From positions 1 to 64,000 of the forward strand of contig JALHRS010000029.1 of assembly GCA_022841325.1 (NCBI GenBank): 64,000 nt of DNA, given 5' to 3'. Numbering within the stretch: position 1 is the stretch's first letter; each line of letters opens with the position of its first letter. The DNA is from Lysobacterales bacterium. GTDB taxonomy: Bacteria > Pseudomonadota > Gammaproteobacteria > Xanthomonadales > SZUA-5. The notes beneath the pieces were generated by a model. It saw only the letters and a list, made by a program, of their open reading frames with translations, had not been told where the DNA came from and searched no databases. This document shows positions 1 to 8,673 of the stretch, piece by piece. Position numbers and translations under genes: made by a program.

Positions 1-736
1 AGTGGAACACCGGATTGCGGGCGACTCCCTTGATCTTCCAGTCGCCGATCGGCAGCGGATCATGGCTGCTGCCGGTGGTCGCCGGAAACTGCGCGATCAC
101 CCGATCATCAGCATCTACCAGCATCACCGTCAGATCGGACTGATCGACGATGACCCGGTTGGCCTTGGGCAATTCCGACAGATCGCCGATATTCGGCACC
201 TGGATGATTTCTCCGGCCAGATCCAGGCGCTTGCCGGGATTCAGCGCTAGCAGCAACGCCGGGCTGGCGTGAAAGCGTTCGCCCAGAGCTTCGTCCGCCG
301 AACGGAAACCCAGCGCCGTCAGTTCGGACCGCGCCACCAGATCGGTGGGAATCTCGATGTAGGGTCCGGCAGCGTCCTCGGCGGTGATGGTGTAGTCGAT
401 CAGTGCCGGTGCGCCCTCACGCTCCAGTTCGATCCAGGTGGCATCGTCGAGCATGCCGCTGTCGGGCAGGCCGCGGCTGCGCTGGAAGCCGGCGACCGCC
501 TTGGACACATTCGAACCGAACACGCCGTCGATTTCGCCTGGCGAGAAGTGGGCACGATCGAGCCAGACCTGGGCGCGCATGACATCGTCGCTGGCGCTGT
601 CCTGCACGATTTCGGCATGCGCCGGGGCTGCAGCATTCGGGTCTTGAGCGGGTGCTTCGGTGGGCATTGCAGCCGCGACCGGCGCAGACAGGCACAGGGC
701 CGCAAGCACGGCGACGGCAATCGGATTTGCGTACAT
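1..736 (-). CDS. L,D-transpeptidase with peptidoglycan-binding domain (partial, C-terminus outside window)
   Basis: About 245 N-terminal residues are visible and the gene runs off the left edge. It starts with a signal peptide (MYANPIAVAVLAALCLSAPV). A peptidoglycan-binding type 1 fold follows at about residues 52-110 (motif SPGEIDGVFGSNVSKAVAGF), then a LysM-like stretch ending near ALNPGKRLDLAG. The beginning of a YkuD domain comes next (VIVDQSDLTVMLVDADDRVI, then PATTGSSHDPLPIGDWKIKG). Proteins of this architecture cross-link peptidoglycan stems or attach lipoproteins in the periplasm. The catalytic His and the SxGCxR cysteine lie beyond the edge, so activity cannot be judged. The family call is firm and the exact paralogue unknown. 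Confidence 0.85.
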   Translation of the reverse strand, partial: MYANPIAVAVLAALCLSAPVAAAMPTEAPAQDPNAAAPAHAEIVQDSASDDVMRAQVWLDRAHFSPGEIDGVFGSNVSKAVAGFQRSRGLPDSGMLDDATWIELEREGAPALIDYTITAEDAAGPYIEIPTDLVARSELTALGFRSADEALGERFHASPALLLALNPGKRLDLAGEIIQVPNIGDLSELPKANRVIVDQSDLTVMLVDADDRVIAQFPATTGSSHDPLPIGDWKIKGVARNPVFH

Positions 737-850
737 GGTCTGTCCCTGCATCAAGGAAGTGGGGCAGCGCCCGGCGCGTGCGCCGAGCGTGCCGATGCAG
801 TCTGGACGCGAGGCTGCGAGCAGTCGGTACGCCAGCCTACCGATGTCAGA

Positions 851-879
851 CTCACCGGACCTGATACCGGTCCGGTGAG
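851..879 (-). terminator. Hairpin downstream of the OmpA lipoprotein gene
   Basis: A perfect 10-bp stem (CTCACCGGAC / GTCCGGTGAG) with a 9-nt loop lies 10 bases past the stop codon of the OmpA-type gene. No clear T-run follows on the minus strand, so this may be a processing or attenuation hairpin and not a classical intrinsic terminator. Confidence 0.4.
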
Positions 880-888
880 CAGTGCGGA

Positions 889-1536
889 CTACTGTCCCGG
901 CAGGACCACGGCAACCACCCGGCGATTCTGGTCTCGACCTTCCCGGGTGTCGTTGGAGGCCACCGGATTGGCATCACCCATGCCCACCGCCGTGACCCGG
1001 CTGGCATCAATGCCCAATTGCTCGACCACGACCCTGGCCACGGCTTCAGCACGTTGCTGGGACAATTCCAGATTGCGGGCCGAGGAACCGCGGTTATCGG
1101 TATAGCCCTCGATGCGGACGCTGCTCTCCGGGTACTTCTGCAGCAGGGCGATGACGTCCAGCAGCACGCCGTTGGCGGCATCGCCGATGATGTTCGCCGA
1201 GCCGCTGGCGAAGTCGACCTTCAGCGTCATCGACTGTTCGCTTTCCAGGCGCGGCTTGCAGCCGGTCGCATCGACTGCCTCGCCACTCGCACTGTCCGGG
1301 CACTGGTCCATGGTATCGGCCACGCCGTCGCCATCGCTGTCGAGATCACAGCCCTTGGCATCAACGGCTACGCCGCTGGCGGTGGTGGGGCAGGCATCGG
1401 CGGTGTCGGTCACGCCGTCGCCGTCGGCATCGGGAGGGGCAACAGGGGCTGCCGGAGCCGGCGGCGGTGCCGGTGGCGGTGTTTCGCCGCAACTGATCAG
1501 CAGCAGTGAAGCCAGAGTCAGGATGAGTATGCGCAT
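889..1536 (-). CDS. OmpA-family peptidoglycan-associated lipoprotein
   Basis: A 215-residue protein with a lipoprotein signal and lipobox LLISC, giving a lipidated Cys16. A Pro/Ala-rich linker follows, then two aspartate-rich thrombospondin-type-3-like repeats (DADGDGVTDTADACP and DSDGDGVADTMDQCP) that probably bind calcium. The C-terminal OmpA domain (about 100-213) carries the peptidoglycan-binding signature NLELSQQRAEAVARVV. The likely role is anchoring the outer membrane to the cell wall. It sits alone between a hairpin and a REP-rich gap. It is similar in layout to OprF-like lipoproteins, but no beta-barrel is present. Confidence 0.9.
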   Translation of the reverse strand: MRILILTLASLLLISCGETPPPAPPPAPAAPVAPPDADGDGVTDTADACPTTASGVAVDAKGCDLDSDGDGVADTMDQCPDSASGEAVDATGCKPRLESEQSMTLKVDFASGSANIIGDAANGVLLDVIALLQKYPESSVRIEGYTDNRGSSARNLELSQQRAEAVARVVVEQLGIDASRVTAVGMGDANPVASNDTREGRDQNRRVVAVVLPGQ

Positions 1537-1623
1537 AAGCCACTCCTTTGCCCGTGGATTCGGTACTCATCTTAGCGCGCCGGTCTGTCAGGGGCGCTGA
1601 ATGGGCCCGGATCGGCGGTGCCA

Positions 1624-1785
1624 GTGGGAGCGGATTCATCCGCGACAGGCTTTTCGATCGGCCCACCGATGATCGCGGGCAGAGCCCGCTCCCACAGGAG
1701 AGCGTCCCCCTGTGGGAGCGGATTAATCCGTGACTGGCTTTTCGAGCGGCCCACCGATGATCGCGGGCAGAGCCCGCTCCCACAG
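1624..1785. repeat. Two direct copies of a 74-bp REP pair
   Basis: Copies at 1624-1697 and 1711-1785 are nearly identical. Each begins with GTGGGAGCGGATT(C/A)ATCCG and ends with its inverted partner GCAGAGCCCGCTCCCACAG, so each unit is a pair of opposed REP sequences able to form one long hairpin. The motif resembles the REP family known in Pseudomonas (GTGGGAGCGGGCTTGCCCGC type). It fills the gap between two minus-strand genes. Confidence 0.85.
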
Positions 1786-1796
1786 TAGAGCGATGG

Positions 1797-3698
1797 CTAT
1801 CCGGTAAAAAAGGCCTCGACATCCGCCAGCACCCGGGTACGGCGCATCGGTGGCAGTGAATCGAGGAACTGCCGGCCATAGGCCTTGGTGTTGAGGCGCG
1901 GGTCGCAGAGCATCAGCACGCCGCGATCACGGGTGCTGCGGATCAGCCGTCCGGCACCCTGCTTGAGGGCCAGCACCGCGCTGGGTAGCTGGTAGTCGCG
2001 GAAGGGATTGCCGCCGTTCTTGCGGATCGAATCGAGCCTGGCCTCCATCACCGGATCGCCAATCTGGGCGAAGGGCAGCTTGTCGATGACAACCAGTGAC
2101 AGGGCATCGCCGGGTACGTCCACGCCTTCCCAGAAACTGGCGGCACCCAGCAGCACACCGTTGCCAGATTCGATGAAGTCGGCCAGCAGCGCCGGTCGCG
2201 GACGTTCGCCCTGCACGAACAGCGGGAAATGGGCGACGGCACGCAGGATTTCCGCGGCCTCGCGCAGGGCGCGGTGCGAAGTGAACAGCAGGAAGGCGCG
2301 CCCCCTCGAGGCCGTCAGCACCGGCAGCGCAGCCTCGATCACGGCCTCGGTGTAACCGTAGGTGTTGGGTTCGGGCATGCGTGTGGGCTGATACAGCAGC
2401 GACTGATTGGGGTAGTCGAAGGGACTGTCGAGTTGCAGCGTCTGGGCGTCGCTGAAGCCGGTGCTGTTCTGGAACAGTGCGAAGGACGTGCCCACCGCCA
2501 GCGTTGCCGAGGTGGCAATCCAGGCGGCGCGCGAGTTGATCCGGTATTCGGCCAGCGGTTCAGCGGCATCGAGCGGCGTCGCGTGCAGCGCGAAGCCGCG
2601 CTGGAACAGTTCGAACCAGCAGATCTCGCCAGCCAGACCGCTGCCCGTGACCCGCTGCAGACGCGAGGCCGATTCGCCGGCGCGGGCGGCGCAGCTTTCG
2701 AGGCCGGTGCTGCGTTCGGCCTGGGCTTCCAGTGCCTGCACCAGGGCATCCAGTGCCCGGGCGAGCGCATCGCGGGCTTCAACCACGGTCGGGCGTTCGC
2801 TGGCGAGTGCCCAGGAACCCTTATTCGGCAGATCGTCCAGCGCCAGGCGAAATTCGCGGGTGGCCTGTTCCAGATCGGTCACTGCCGGCTTCAGCAGCGC
2901 CAGACCGCCGGTTTGCGCGGCCGCTTCGGTGAGCGTGTCGCGACAAAGTTCAGTCAGCTGCCGGAAGCTCACCGAGGTGGTGAAGAACTGGCTGGCGACC
3001 TCGGCAATCTGATGCGCTTCGTCGAGGATGAAAGCCTGGGCGCCGGGCAGGATTTCGCCAAAGCCCTCGCGCTTGATGGCAAGGTCGGCAAACAGCAGAT
3101 GGTGATTGACCACCACCACATCCGATTCCTGGGCCTTGCGCCTGGCCTTGACCACATAGCAATCGTTGAACTTGGGGCATTCGCTGCCCAGGCAGTTGTC
3201 GGCAGTCGAGGTCACCCAGGGCCAGACGCTGGAATCTTCCGCCACCGCATCCAGTTCCATGCGATCGCCGTGGCGGGTCAGTCTGGCCCAGGTGCGGATC
3301 TCGGCCAGATCACGCACCGCCTCGCGGCTGGCCAGGCGCGCCTGCTCCTCGGCCAGATCGAGCCGGTGCAGACACAGATAATTGGCCCGGCCCTTGAGCA
3401 GCGCCTTCTTCGGGTTCAGCTTCAGTGTGGCGCAGACCTTGGGCAGATCGCGATGAAAGAGCTGATCCTGCAGGGTCTTGGTGCCGGTGGAGATGATGAC
3501 CCGTCGATTGCCCAGCAGTGCCGGCACCAGATAGGCGAAGGTCTTGCCGGTGCCGGTGCCGGCTTCGACCACCAGCGATCCGCGCTCGTCGAGCACGTTT
3601 TCGATCGCCGCCGCCATGCGCTGTTGCTGCTCTCGCGGCAGGAAGTTCGGGTCCGCGGCAAAAGGACTATCGGGGCCGAGGGCGTCGGCTGCGGACAT
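1797..3698 (-). CDS. ATP-dependent DNA helicase, DinG/YoaA family
   Basis: A 633-residue XPD-like superfamily 2 helicase. The Walker A motif is EAGTGTGKT at 45-53. Four cysteines at 109, 169, 174 and 180 fit the 4Fe-4S cluster of the family, and the DEAH box is at 226-229. The C-terminal helicase lobe includes GVLLGAASFWEGVDVPG and the Q-rich GAGRLIRSTRD motif. Family members unwind 5'-3' at damaged forks; the length matches YoaA (about 636) better than DinG (about 716). It is monocistronic between REP-rich gaps. Confidence 0.92.
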   Translation of the reverse strand: MSAADALGPDSPFAADPNFLPREQQQRMAAAIENVLDERGSLVVEAGTGTGKTFAYLVPALLGNRRVIISTGTKTLQDQLFHRDLPKVCATLKLNPKKALLKGRANYLCLHRLDLAEEQARLASREAVRDLAEIRTWARLTRHGDRMELDAVAEDSSVWPWVTSTADNCLGSECPKFNDCYVVKARRKAQESDVVVVNHHLLFADLAIKREGFGEILPGAQAFILDEAHQIAEVASQFFTTSVSFRQLTELCRDTLTEAAAQTGGLALLKPAVTDLEQATREFRLALDDLPNKGSWALASERPTVVEARDALARALDALVQALEAQAERSTGLESCAARAGESASRLQRVTGSGLAGEICWFELFQRGFALHATPLDAAEPLAEYRINSRAAWIATSATLAVGTSFALFQNSTGFSDAQTLQLDSPFDYPNQSLLYQPTRMPEPNTYGYTEAVIEAALPVLTASRGRAFLLFTSHRALREAAEILRAVAHFPLFVQGERPRPALLADFIESGNGVLLGAASFWEGVDVPGDALSLVVIDKLPFAQIGDPVMEARLDSIRKNGGNPFRDYQLPSAVLALKQGAGRLIRSTRDRGVLMLCDPRLNTKAYGRQFLDSLPPMRRTRVLADVEAFFTG

Positions 3699-3813
3699 GG
3701 GCGGGGTCGGTGGGCACGGGAGGGCCGAAGTCTACTGCTTTGTGACGACAGCGGGCGGCTGCGGGAGTGGCCTCTGCCCCTTGGGTGACCGAACTGGCAC
3801 TGAGGCGGCCTGG

Positions 3814-3886
3814 TCGCGGATGAATCCGCTCGCACCGCAGAGCACCAGCGCGTGGAACCCACCTGTGGGAGCGGATTCATCCGCGA
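3814..3886. repeat. REP pair (inverted, REPIN-like)
   Basis: TCGCGGATGAATCCGCTCGCAC at 3814-3835 is opposed by GTGGGAGCGGATTCATCCGCGA at 3865-3886. This is the same family as the units at 1624 and 1711, in outward-inverted arrangement with a 29-bp spacer. Confidence 0.8.
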
Positions 3887-4026
3887 CTGGCGTTGCCGCC
3901 GTTCTGTCCCCCTGAATGCCCGCCACGACCGGCCGGCGGACATGACTTCCAGCGCAGGCGTGGCCTCCCTGGCGGCTTGATATCGTGCACGTATCGTGAT
4001 TGTGGAACGTCCGCCGGAGAGTCGAG

Positions 4027-4134
4027 ATGAAGGGATTCATGCTGTGGTCGGCTATCTCGACCATGACCGACAGCGAGTTCCGTGCGCTATACATTTACCT
4101 GCAGTCCCTGCCCAAGGTGGAAACACGTCAATGA
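4027..4134 (+). CDS. 35-codon ORF resembling a cytochrome c C-terminus, coupled to the acetyltransferase
   Basis: It begins MKGFMLWSAISTMTDSEFRA and continues LYIYLQSLPKV. A GGAG motif lies 7 nt before the ATG. The TGA stop overlaps the next start (ATGA at 4131-4134), which suggests translational coupling. The MTD-E-LRALY-YLQSLP pattern is what the last helix of many small diheme or monoheme cytochromes c looks like, yet no CxxCH motif exists upstream. It could be a decayed cytochrome tail now serving as a leader ORF, or a coincidental small ORF. Confidence 0.4.
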   Translation: MKGFMLWSAISTMTDSEFRALYIYLQSLPKVETRQ

Positions 4135-4679
4135 GCCACACACTGCCGACGCTGGAGGCCGGTCCGGTGCGCCTGCGACAGCTGGGCGAGCCCGATCTGG
4201 CCGATCTGCACACCGTGTTTTCGGACACGACTGCGATGCGCTACTGGAGCCGCCCGGCCTTTGTCGACCTCGACGAGACCCGTGGCTACCTGGCGGCGAT
4301 CGACAGCGGTCGCGAGCGCGGCGATCTGTTCCAGTGGGGCATCGAGCACGTCGACGACGGCCGCATCATCGGCACCACCACGCTGTTCAACCTCGACCTC
4401 AAGCAGGGCCGGGCCGAGATCGGCTACATCCTCGGTTCAGCGTGGTGGGGACGCGGCTACGCCCAGGCGGCCCTGCGTCGGCTGTTCGAACACAGCCGTG
4501 ACCAGATGCAGCTGCGGCGTATCGAGGCCGATGTCGATCCGCGCAATACGGCGTCACTGAAACTGGTCGAGCGCCTCGGCTTCCAGCGCGAAGGCTACGC
4601 CCGCGAGCGCTGGCTGGTGGCTGGCGAGCTGCAGGATGCCGTGTTGCTGGGCCTGTTGCTGCGCGAGCTGCCCGCGTAG
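4131..4679 (+). CDS. GNAT-family N-acetyltransferase (RimJ/RimL-like)
   Basis: A 182-residue acetyltransferase of the RimJ/RimL subgroup, which moves acetyl from acetyl-CoA to an amine, often a protein N-terminus. Visible signatures are LRQLGEPDLADLHTVFSD near the N-terminus, AEIGYILGSAWWGRGYAQAA (beta4 and the acetyl-CoA pyrophosphate loop), and the C-terminal LRRIEADVDPRNTASLKLVE typical of the subgroup. The start at MSHTLPTL is chosen because homologous sequence begins there and it overlaps the 35-codon ORF by four bases. The substrate cannot be told. Confidence 0.88.
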   Translation: MSHTLPTLEAGPVRLRQLGEPDLADLHTVFSDTTAMRYWSRPAFVDLDETRGYLAAIDSGRERGDLFQWGIEHVDDGRIIGTTTLFNLDLKQGRAEIGYILGSAWWGRGYAQAALRRLFEHSRDQMQLRRIEADVDPRNTASLKLVERLGFQREGYARERWLVAGELQDAVLLGLLLRELPA

Positions 4680-4691
4680 GGGAAGCGCACC

Positions 4692-4714
4692 TGTGGGAGC
4701 GGATTCATCCGCGA
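4692..4714. repeat. Single REP copy
   Basis: TGTGGGAGCGGATTCATCCG followed by CGA, directly after the acetyltransferase stop. It is a solitary arm of the Pseudomonas-type REP family. Confidence 0.75.
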
Positions 4715-4910
4715 CCGGACCGGCTTGCGATCGCGGGGACAGTCATCTCTTGCCACACAGTAAATCATTGATTTAAATGTACATTACCTTGGCCGCAAAG
4801 TGGCCTGCCTGATCTGCACAACTCGCGCCGTGTTGTTGGGAGCGACCTTGCGTCGCGACCGTCATCGCGAAGATCTGAAACGGCGGAGGGCTGCGACCAT
4901 AGGCAAATTG

Positions 4911-5007
4911 CGGAGAACGCTGAGAGCCGCAAAGTACGCAGAGAAGGGCAAGAGCCATCTTGTTCGGCTCTTCTCCGCGTTCTCTGCGCCTCTCAGCGTT
5001 CTCTGCG
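4911..5007. repeat. Long inverted repeat of the CGCAGAGAA type
   Basis: Left arm GAGAACGCTGAGAG (near 4913-4926) pairs with CTCTCAGCGTTCTC (4990-5003). Inner segments CGCAGAGAAG and CTTCTCCGCG pair imperfectly. The interval 4680-5127 holds this element, one REP copy and a half copy of the CAACGTGACCTAC repeat, and no gene that I can support. Confidence 0.7.
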
Positions 5008-5127
5008 TTAACGCTCCCGGCCTGGGTCCCAGGTAGACGCAGCTGTGGCATAGGCCCTTCGGGTCAACGTGACCTACCTCCATGGTTTGATACGCGAACC
5101 AGCGTACCGCCAGGGGTTACCAGCACC

Positions 5128-6351
5128 TCACGCCGGACCCGCCGCGGCGGTCTTCGGTATCGCCGACCGCGCATGGACGTACAGGATCATGCCGGCCACC
5201 GTCAGCAGCATCGACCCGATCGCCAGGGATCGGGCGCTCTGGTGCACCAGGGGCGCCACCAGTCCGGCGATGGTGGCGTTGACCAGCAGACTGAGGAACA
5301 TCTGCAATGAGCTGACGCCGCCGCGGCGATCGGGAAACAGATCCATGCAGGCGATGGTCAGCAGCGGGAAGGCGATGGCCACGCCGAAAGCGGTCAGCGC
5401 GATCGGCAGCACCGCCCACGGCCACTGCACCTGGACCACGGACTGGGTGTAGAGGATGTTCGAGACCCCGGCGATCAGCATCAGCGCATAGGCCAGCTTG
5501 AGGCCGCTGCGAGGCTGTACCCGGCCGGCCATGCGGCCGCTGACGAAGGAGCCGATCACCATGCCGCTGATGGTGGGGACGAAGAAGGCGCCGAACTGCA
5601 GTTCGTTGAGCTTGAGGATGTCTAGCACGAAAGCCGGCGCCGAACTGATGTACAGGAACAGCGCGGCGAAATTGAATCCGCCGGCAAAGCACAGCAGCAC
5701 GAAGCGGCCGTGCTTGAGCATGTGCAGATAGCCACGGCTGAGCTGTCGGGCATCCAGCGGCTTGCGCGCGTCCGCGGGCAGCGTTTCCGGCAGCAGGCGC
5801 CAGCAGGCCAGCAGCAGGCCCACGGCCAGCAGCACCAGGAACCAGAAGGATGCGCGCCAGCCCAGCACCAGCAGATAGCCGCCGATGATCGGTGCCAGCG
5901 CCGGGGCGATGCCGAAGATCATGCTGATGCCGCTCATCACGCGTTGCGCGCGGGCGCCCTCGAAGCAGTCGCGAACAATGGCGCGGCCGACGATGACACC
6001 AGCACCGGCGCTCAGGCCCTGCAGCACGCGAAAGGCCAGCAGTTGCTCGATCGTTTGCGACAGCGCGCAGCCGATCGAGGCCAGCGTGAAGATCGCCATC
6101 GACACCAGGATCACCGGGCGCCGGCCCAGCGCATCGGACACGCCACCATGCAGCAAGGCCATCAGCGCGTAGGCCACCAGATACAGCGACAGGGTCTGCT
6201 GCATCTGGAAAGGCGTGGCCGAAAGCGCGCCGGCGATGGCCGGAAAGGCCGGAAAGAAGGTGTCGATGGCAAAAGGGCCGAGCATCGACAGCCCGGCCAG
6301 CAGGGCGATCAATCCATAGGCCGGCCGCGGCGCGGTGGCCGACTGGGTCAT
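5128..6351 (-). CDS. Multidrug efflux MFS transporter, Bcr/CflA family
   Basis: A 407-residue protein with about twelve hydrophobic segments. The start (LLAGLSMLGPFAIDTFFPAF) is the hallmark of Bcr/CflA drug:H+ antiporters, where the acidic residue in helix 1 is functionally important. The loop 2-3 motif GGVSDALGRRPVI matches MFS motif A, and GAGVIVGRAIVRDCFEG matches the helix-5 region. It sits in the inner membrane and exports drugs such as bicyclomycin or small metabolites; the substrate is unknown. It stands alone between repeat-bearing gaps. Confidence 0.92.
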   Translation of the reverse strand: MTQSATAPRPAYGLIALLAGLSMLGPFAIDTFFPAFPAIAGALSATPFQMQQTLSLYLVAYALMALLHGGVSDALGRRPVILVSMAIFTLASIGCALSQTIEQLLAFRVLQGLSAGAGVIVGRAIVRDCFEGARAQRVMSGISMIFGIAPALAPIIGGYLLVLGWRASFWFLVLLAVGLLLACWRLLPETLPADARKPLDARQLSRGYLHMLKHGRFVLLCFAGGFNFAALFLYISSAPAFVLDILKLNELQFGAFFVPTISGMVIGSFVSGRMAGRVQPRSGLKLAYALMLIAGVSNILYTQSVVQVQWPWAVLPIALTAFGVAIAFPLLTIACMDLFPDRRGGVSSLQMFLSLLVNATIAGLVAPLVHQSARSLAIGSMLLTVAGMILYVHARSAIPKTAAAGPA

Positions 6352-6390
6352 GCGAGTTCGCTCGTGGCTGGCGTGCGCCGATTGAGCCTT

Positions 6391-6414
6391 TGTGGGAGCG
6401 GGCTCAGCCCGCGA
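6391..6414. repeat. Single REP copy
   Basis: TGTGGGAGCGGGCTCAGCCC then GCGA, the variant closest to the Pseudomonas REP consensus. It lies in the 253-bp gap upstream of the MFS gene. Confidence 0.75.
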
Positions 6415-6604
6415 TTCGAGACCGACGCTCCGCGGAGCGCAGGCCGGGTCCGCGCGCGCGCAGATTCAATTCCGGCCTGTGAATAGCCAGCGCGCGGCGC
6501 CCGGCAGGGCGTGCCGCAGCGGCCGACGCGAACGATTCTTGCGCGCAGCCACGATTCGACGCGCGCCGGAGCCGCGCTAGCTCTGCTCGAATCCTCTTCC
6601 CCAC

Positions 6605-7810
6605 TCACGCCCCGACCAGCTGATAGCCCTTGATACGCCGGGCAAACTGCTCCAGTGCGGCAACGCCTGAACGTTCGGCGTCTTCGCACCACACGCGCAG
6701 GGCTTCGATCAGGGCATCGCCGTTGCGGCCAGAGCGCTCCAGGGTTTCGGACAATCGACGCTGGTAGTCCATGACCACGCTGATCAGCGGCCGCTCGCGC
6801 ACCCAGGCGCCCATGCGTTCGCGCGATTCCTCATCCAGCCAGCGACCGTTGTTGGCCAGCGCCCGGCGCAAACGACCGCGCAGCTGCGACATCTTGTCGC
6901 CAGCGCGATCGGCTTCCTCGCGCAGTACCGGCACGATCACGCCGCGGAAGTACTCGCGCATCACCCCGAAGCGGTGAGCCAGCAGCGCCCGCACCGTGTC
7001 CATGTCCGGCAGGTTGACATTGGGCCGTACCGCCAGACTCGGCGCCACGCGGGTGACCTTGGCCAGGCCCAGCGCCGACAGCATGCGGATCACCACCCAG
7101 CCGATGTCGAACTCATAGCGACGCAGCGCGAACTTCGATGAGCTCGGATAGGCGTGATGGTTGTTGTGCAGCTCTTCGCCGCCGATGAAGAAGGCCCAGG
7201 GCGTGAGATTGGTCGAGCTGTCGGTGGTCTCGAAATTGCGATAACCCCACCAGTGGCCGAGCCCATTGACCACACCCGCGGCCATCACCGGTATCCACAG
7301 CATCTGGATGGCCCAGATGGCCAAGCCGATGGAACCGAACAGGCTGACATTGATCAGCGCCATCAGCGTCGGCCCGAGTGCCGGCAGCGGCGCGTAGATG
7401 TGGCGTTCCAGCCAGTCGTCCGGCGTGTTCGAGCCGTACTGCTCCACCATCGCCCGATCCTTGCGCGCCTGCTGGTACAGGGTCACGCCATGGAACAGCA
7501 CCTTCCTGATGCCGTAGATCTGCGGGCTATGCGGATCCTCTTCGGTTTCGCACTTGGCGTGGTGCTTGCGATGGATCGCCACCCATTCCTTGGTGACCAT
7601 GGCGGTGGTCAGCCAGGCCCAGAAGCGGAAGATGTGGGCTATCACCGGATGGAAATCGACCCCACGATGGGCCTGGCTGCGATGCAGGTACAGGGTGACC
7701 GCGAAGATGGTCAGCTGGGTCACGCAGACAGAGTACAGCAGCACCAACCACCACGGTGAACCGGTGAGGCCGCTGGCGAAGAAGCTCAGAAGATCGGATG
7801 GCATGGTCAT
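6605..7810 (-). CDS. Acyl-CoA (delta-9) fatty acid desaturase
   Basis: A 401-residue integral membrane di-iron desaturase. Three histidine boxes are present: HRSQAH at 43-48, HRKHH at 80-84 and HNNHH at 215-219. The NGLGHWWGYRNF segment, which supplies a further ligand in stearoyl-CoA desaturases, is also there. Several hydrophobic stretches bracket the boxes. It inserts a double bond into saturated acyl chains using O2 and reductant. The C-terminal ~150 residues form a charged cytosolic tail longer than in minimal DesC proteins. No electron-transfer partner is encoded next to it. Confidence 0.92.
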   Translation of the reverse strand: MTMPSDLLSFFASGLTGSPWWLVLLYSVCVTQLTIFAVTLYLHRSQAHRGVDFHPVIAHIFRFWAWLTTAMVTKEWVAIHRKHHAKCETEEDPHSPQIYGIRKVLFHGVTLYQQARKDRAMVEQYGSNTPDDWLERHIYAPLPALGPTLMALINVSLFGSIGLAIWAIQMLWIPVMAAGVVNGLGHWWGYRNFETTDSSTNLTPWAFFIGGEELHNNHHAYPSSSKFALRRYEFDIGWVVIRMLSALGLAKVTRVAPSLAVRPNVNLPDMDTVRALLAHRFGVMREYFRGVIVPVLREEADRAGDKMSQLRGRLRRALANNGRWLDEESRERMGAWVRERPLISVVMDYQRRLSETLERSGRNGDALIEALRVWCEDAERSGVAALEQFARRIKGYQLVGA

Positions 7811-7935
7811 CTTGACGGAAGAAGATTCGTCATTATGGTGGCCATGGTCCTGAACAATCTACGCTACGCCGGCGTATGGAGGTCACAGGTCATGGAGTGG
7901 TTGTGATGAAGGGCGTGGCGGAGCGGCTGTTATGG

Positions 7936-7970
7936 GTCACGTAGCCCGCTGCGCGGCCAACGTGACCTAC
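7936..7970. repeat. GTCACGTAGCCCGCTGCGCGG intergenic repeat
   Basis: GTCACG at 7936-7941 is opposed by CGTGAC at 7961-7966 around CCCGCTGCGCGGCCAA. A second, slightly diverged copy lies at 33784-33810 and a half copy (CAACGTGACCTAC) near 5062-5074, so this is a dispersed element. Confidence 0.6.
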
Positions 7971-8004
7971 AGGAGCCGCCCCGCCACTGACCCAGAATGC
8001 CGAT

Positions 8005-8565
8005 TCATGGCATCTCCGCGGCCATGCGTCTGCGCAAGCCGCTGGCTGCCACCACCTCAGTCCACGGAAACATCGGGCCCGGATCGCGCTTGCGCCGCAC
8101 CTTCAGCGCGGCGTCGTCGCTGGCCGGCACCTCATTCAGGTCCAGGTCTTCGTGCCCGGCAATATCGGTGAGCATTGGGCAGCGCTGGCGCAGATCGGCG
8201 ATCAAGGCCAGCAGCGCAGCGATCTGTGCCGGCGGATAGGGCTCGCTCATCTGCTGCCGGCGCGAATCCAGCCAGTCCGGATAGCGCCCGGTATTGACCA
8301 GTTCGATGCCGACCGATTGCGGGTTCCAGCCGCGGGTGTGATGGGAAATCGCCTCGATGGGCACATATTCGACGCAGCTGCCGTCGCGATCGATGTAGTA
8401 ATGCCCGCTGTTGCCGGTGCCGCTGGGATGGACCACCTGCTCGCCGTATTCGCGGGCCATCGCCAGATCCGGCAATTCGGTGCAATGGATGACCAGCAGG
8501 CGGATTTCATCGACTGCGCGGCGGTCGAGTCTGTTCGCATAGGGCAGGGCTTGCGCGATAAACAT
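8005..8565 (-). CDS. ampD: 1,6-anhydro-N-acetylmuramyl-L-alanine amidase AmpD
   Basis: A 186-residue zinc amidase that cleaves anhydroMurNAc from the peptide during cell-wall recycling in the cytoplasm. Motifs are LLVIHCTELPD (zinc His), HYYIDRDGSCVEYVP, AISHHTRGWNPQSVGIELVN and, near the C-terminus, GHEDLDLNEVPASDDAALKV with KRDPGPMFPW. These include the residues expected for zinc binding and for the anhydro-muropeptide pocket. There is no signal peptide, which separates it from AmiD. Loss of this enzyme derepresses AmpC in other bacteria, but no ampR/ampC is seen nearby. Confidence 0.9.
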   Translation of the reverse strand: MFIAQALPYANRLDRRAVDEIRLLVIHCTELPDLAMAREYGEQVVHPSGTGNSGHYYIDRDGSCVEYVPIEAISHHTRGWNPQSVGIELVNTGRYPDWLDSRRQQMSEPYPPAQIAALLALIADLRQRCPMLTDIAGHEDLDLNEVPASDDAALKVRRKRDPGPMFPWTEVVAASGLRRRMAAEMP

Positions 8566-8673
8566 CGGCCTATCCGCGGGTAGTGGCTGCAGCTTCGGTA
8601 GGATACGGGCATCGTCAGCGCGGCGCGCGGCAGTCTGCCGCCGCAGCGGCGTCGCCCATCTCTGGAGTCGTCG

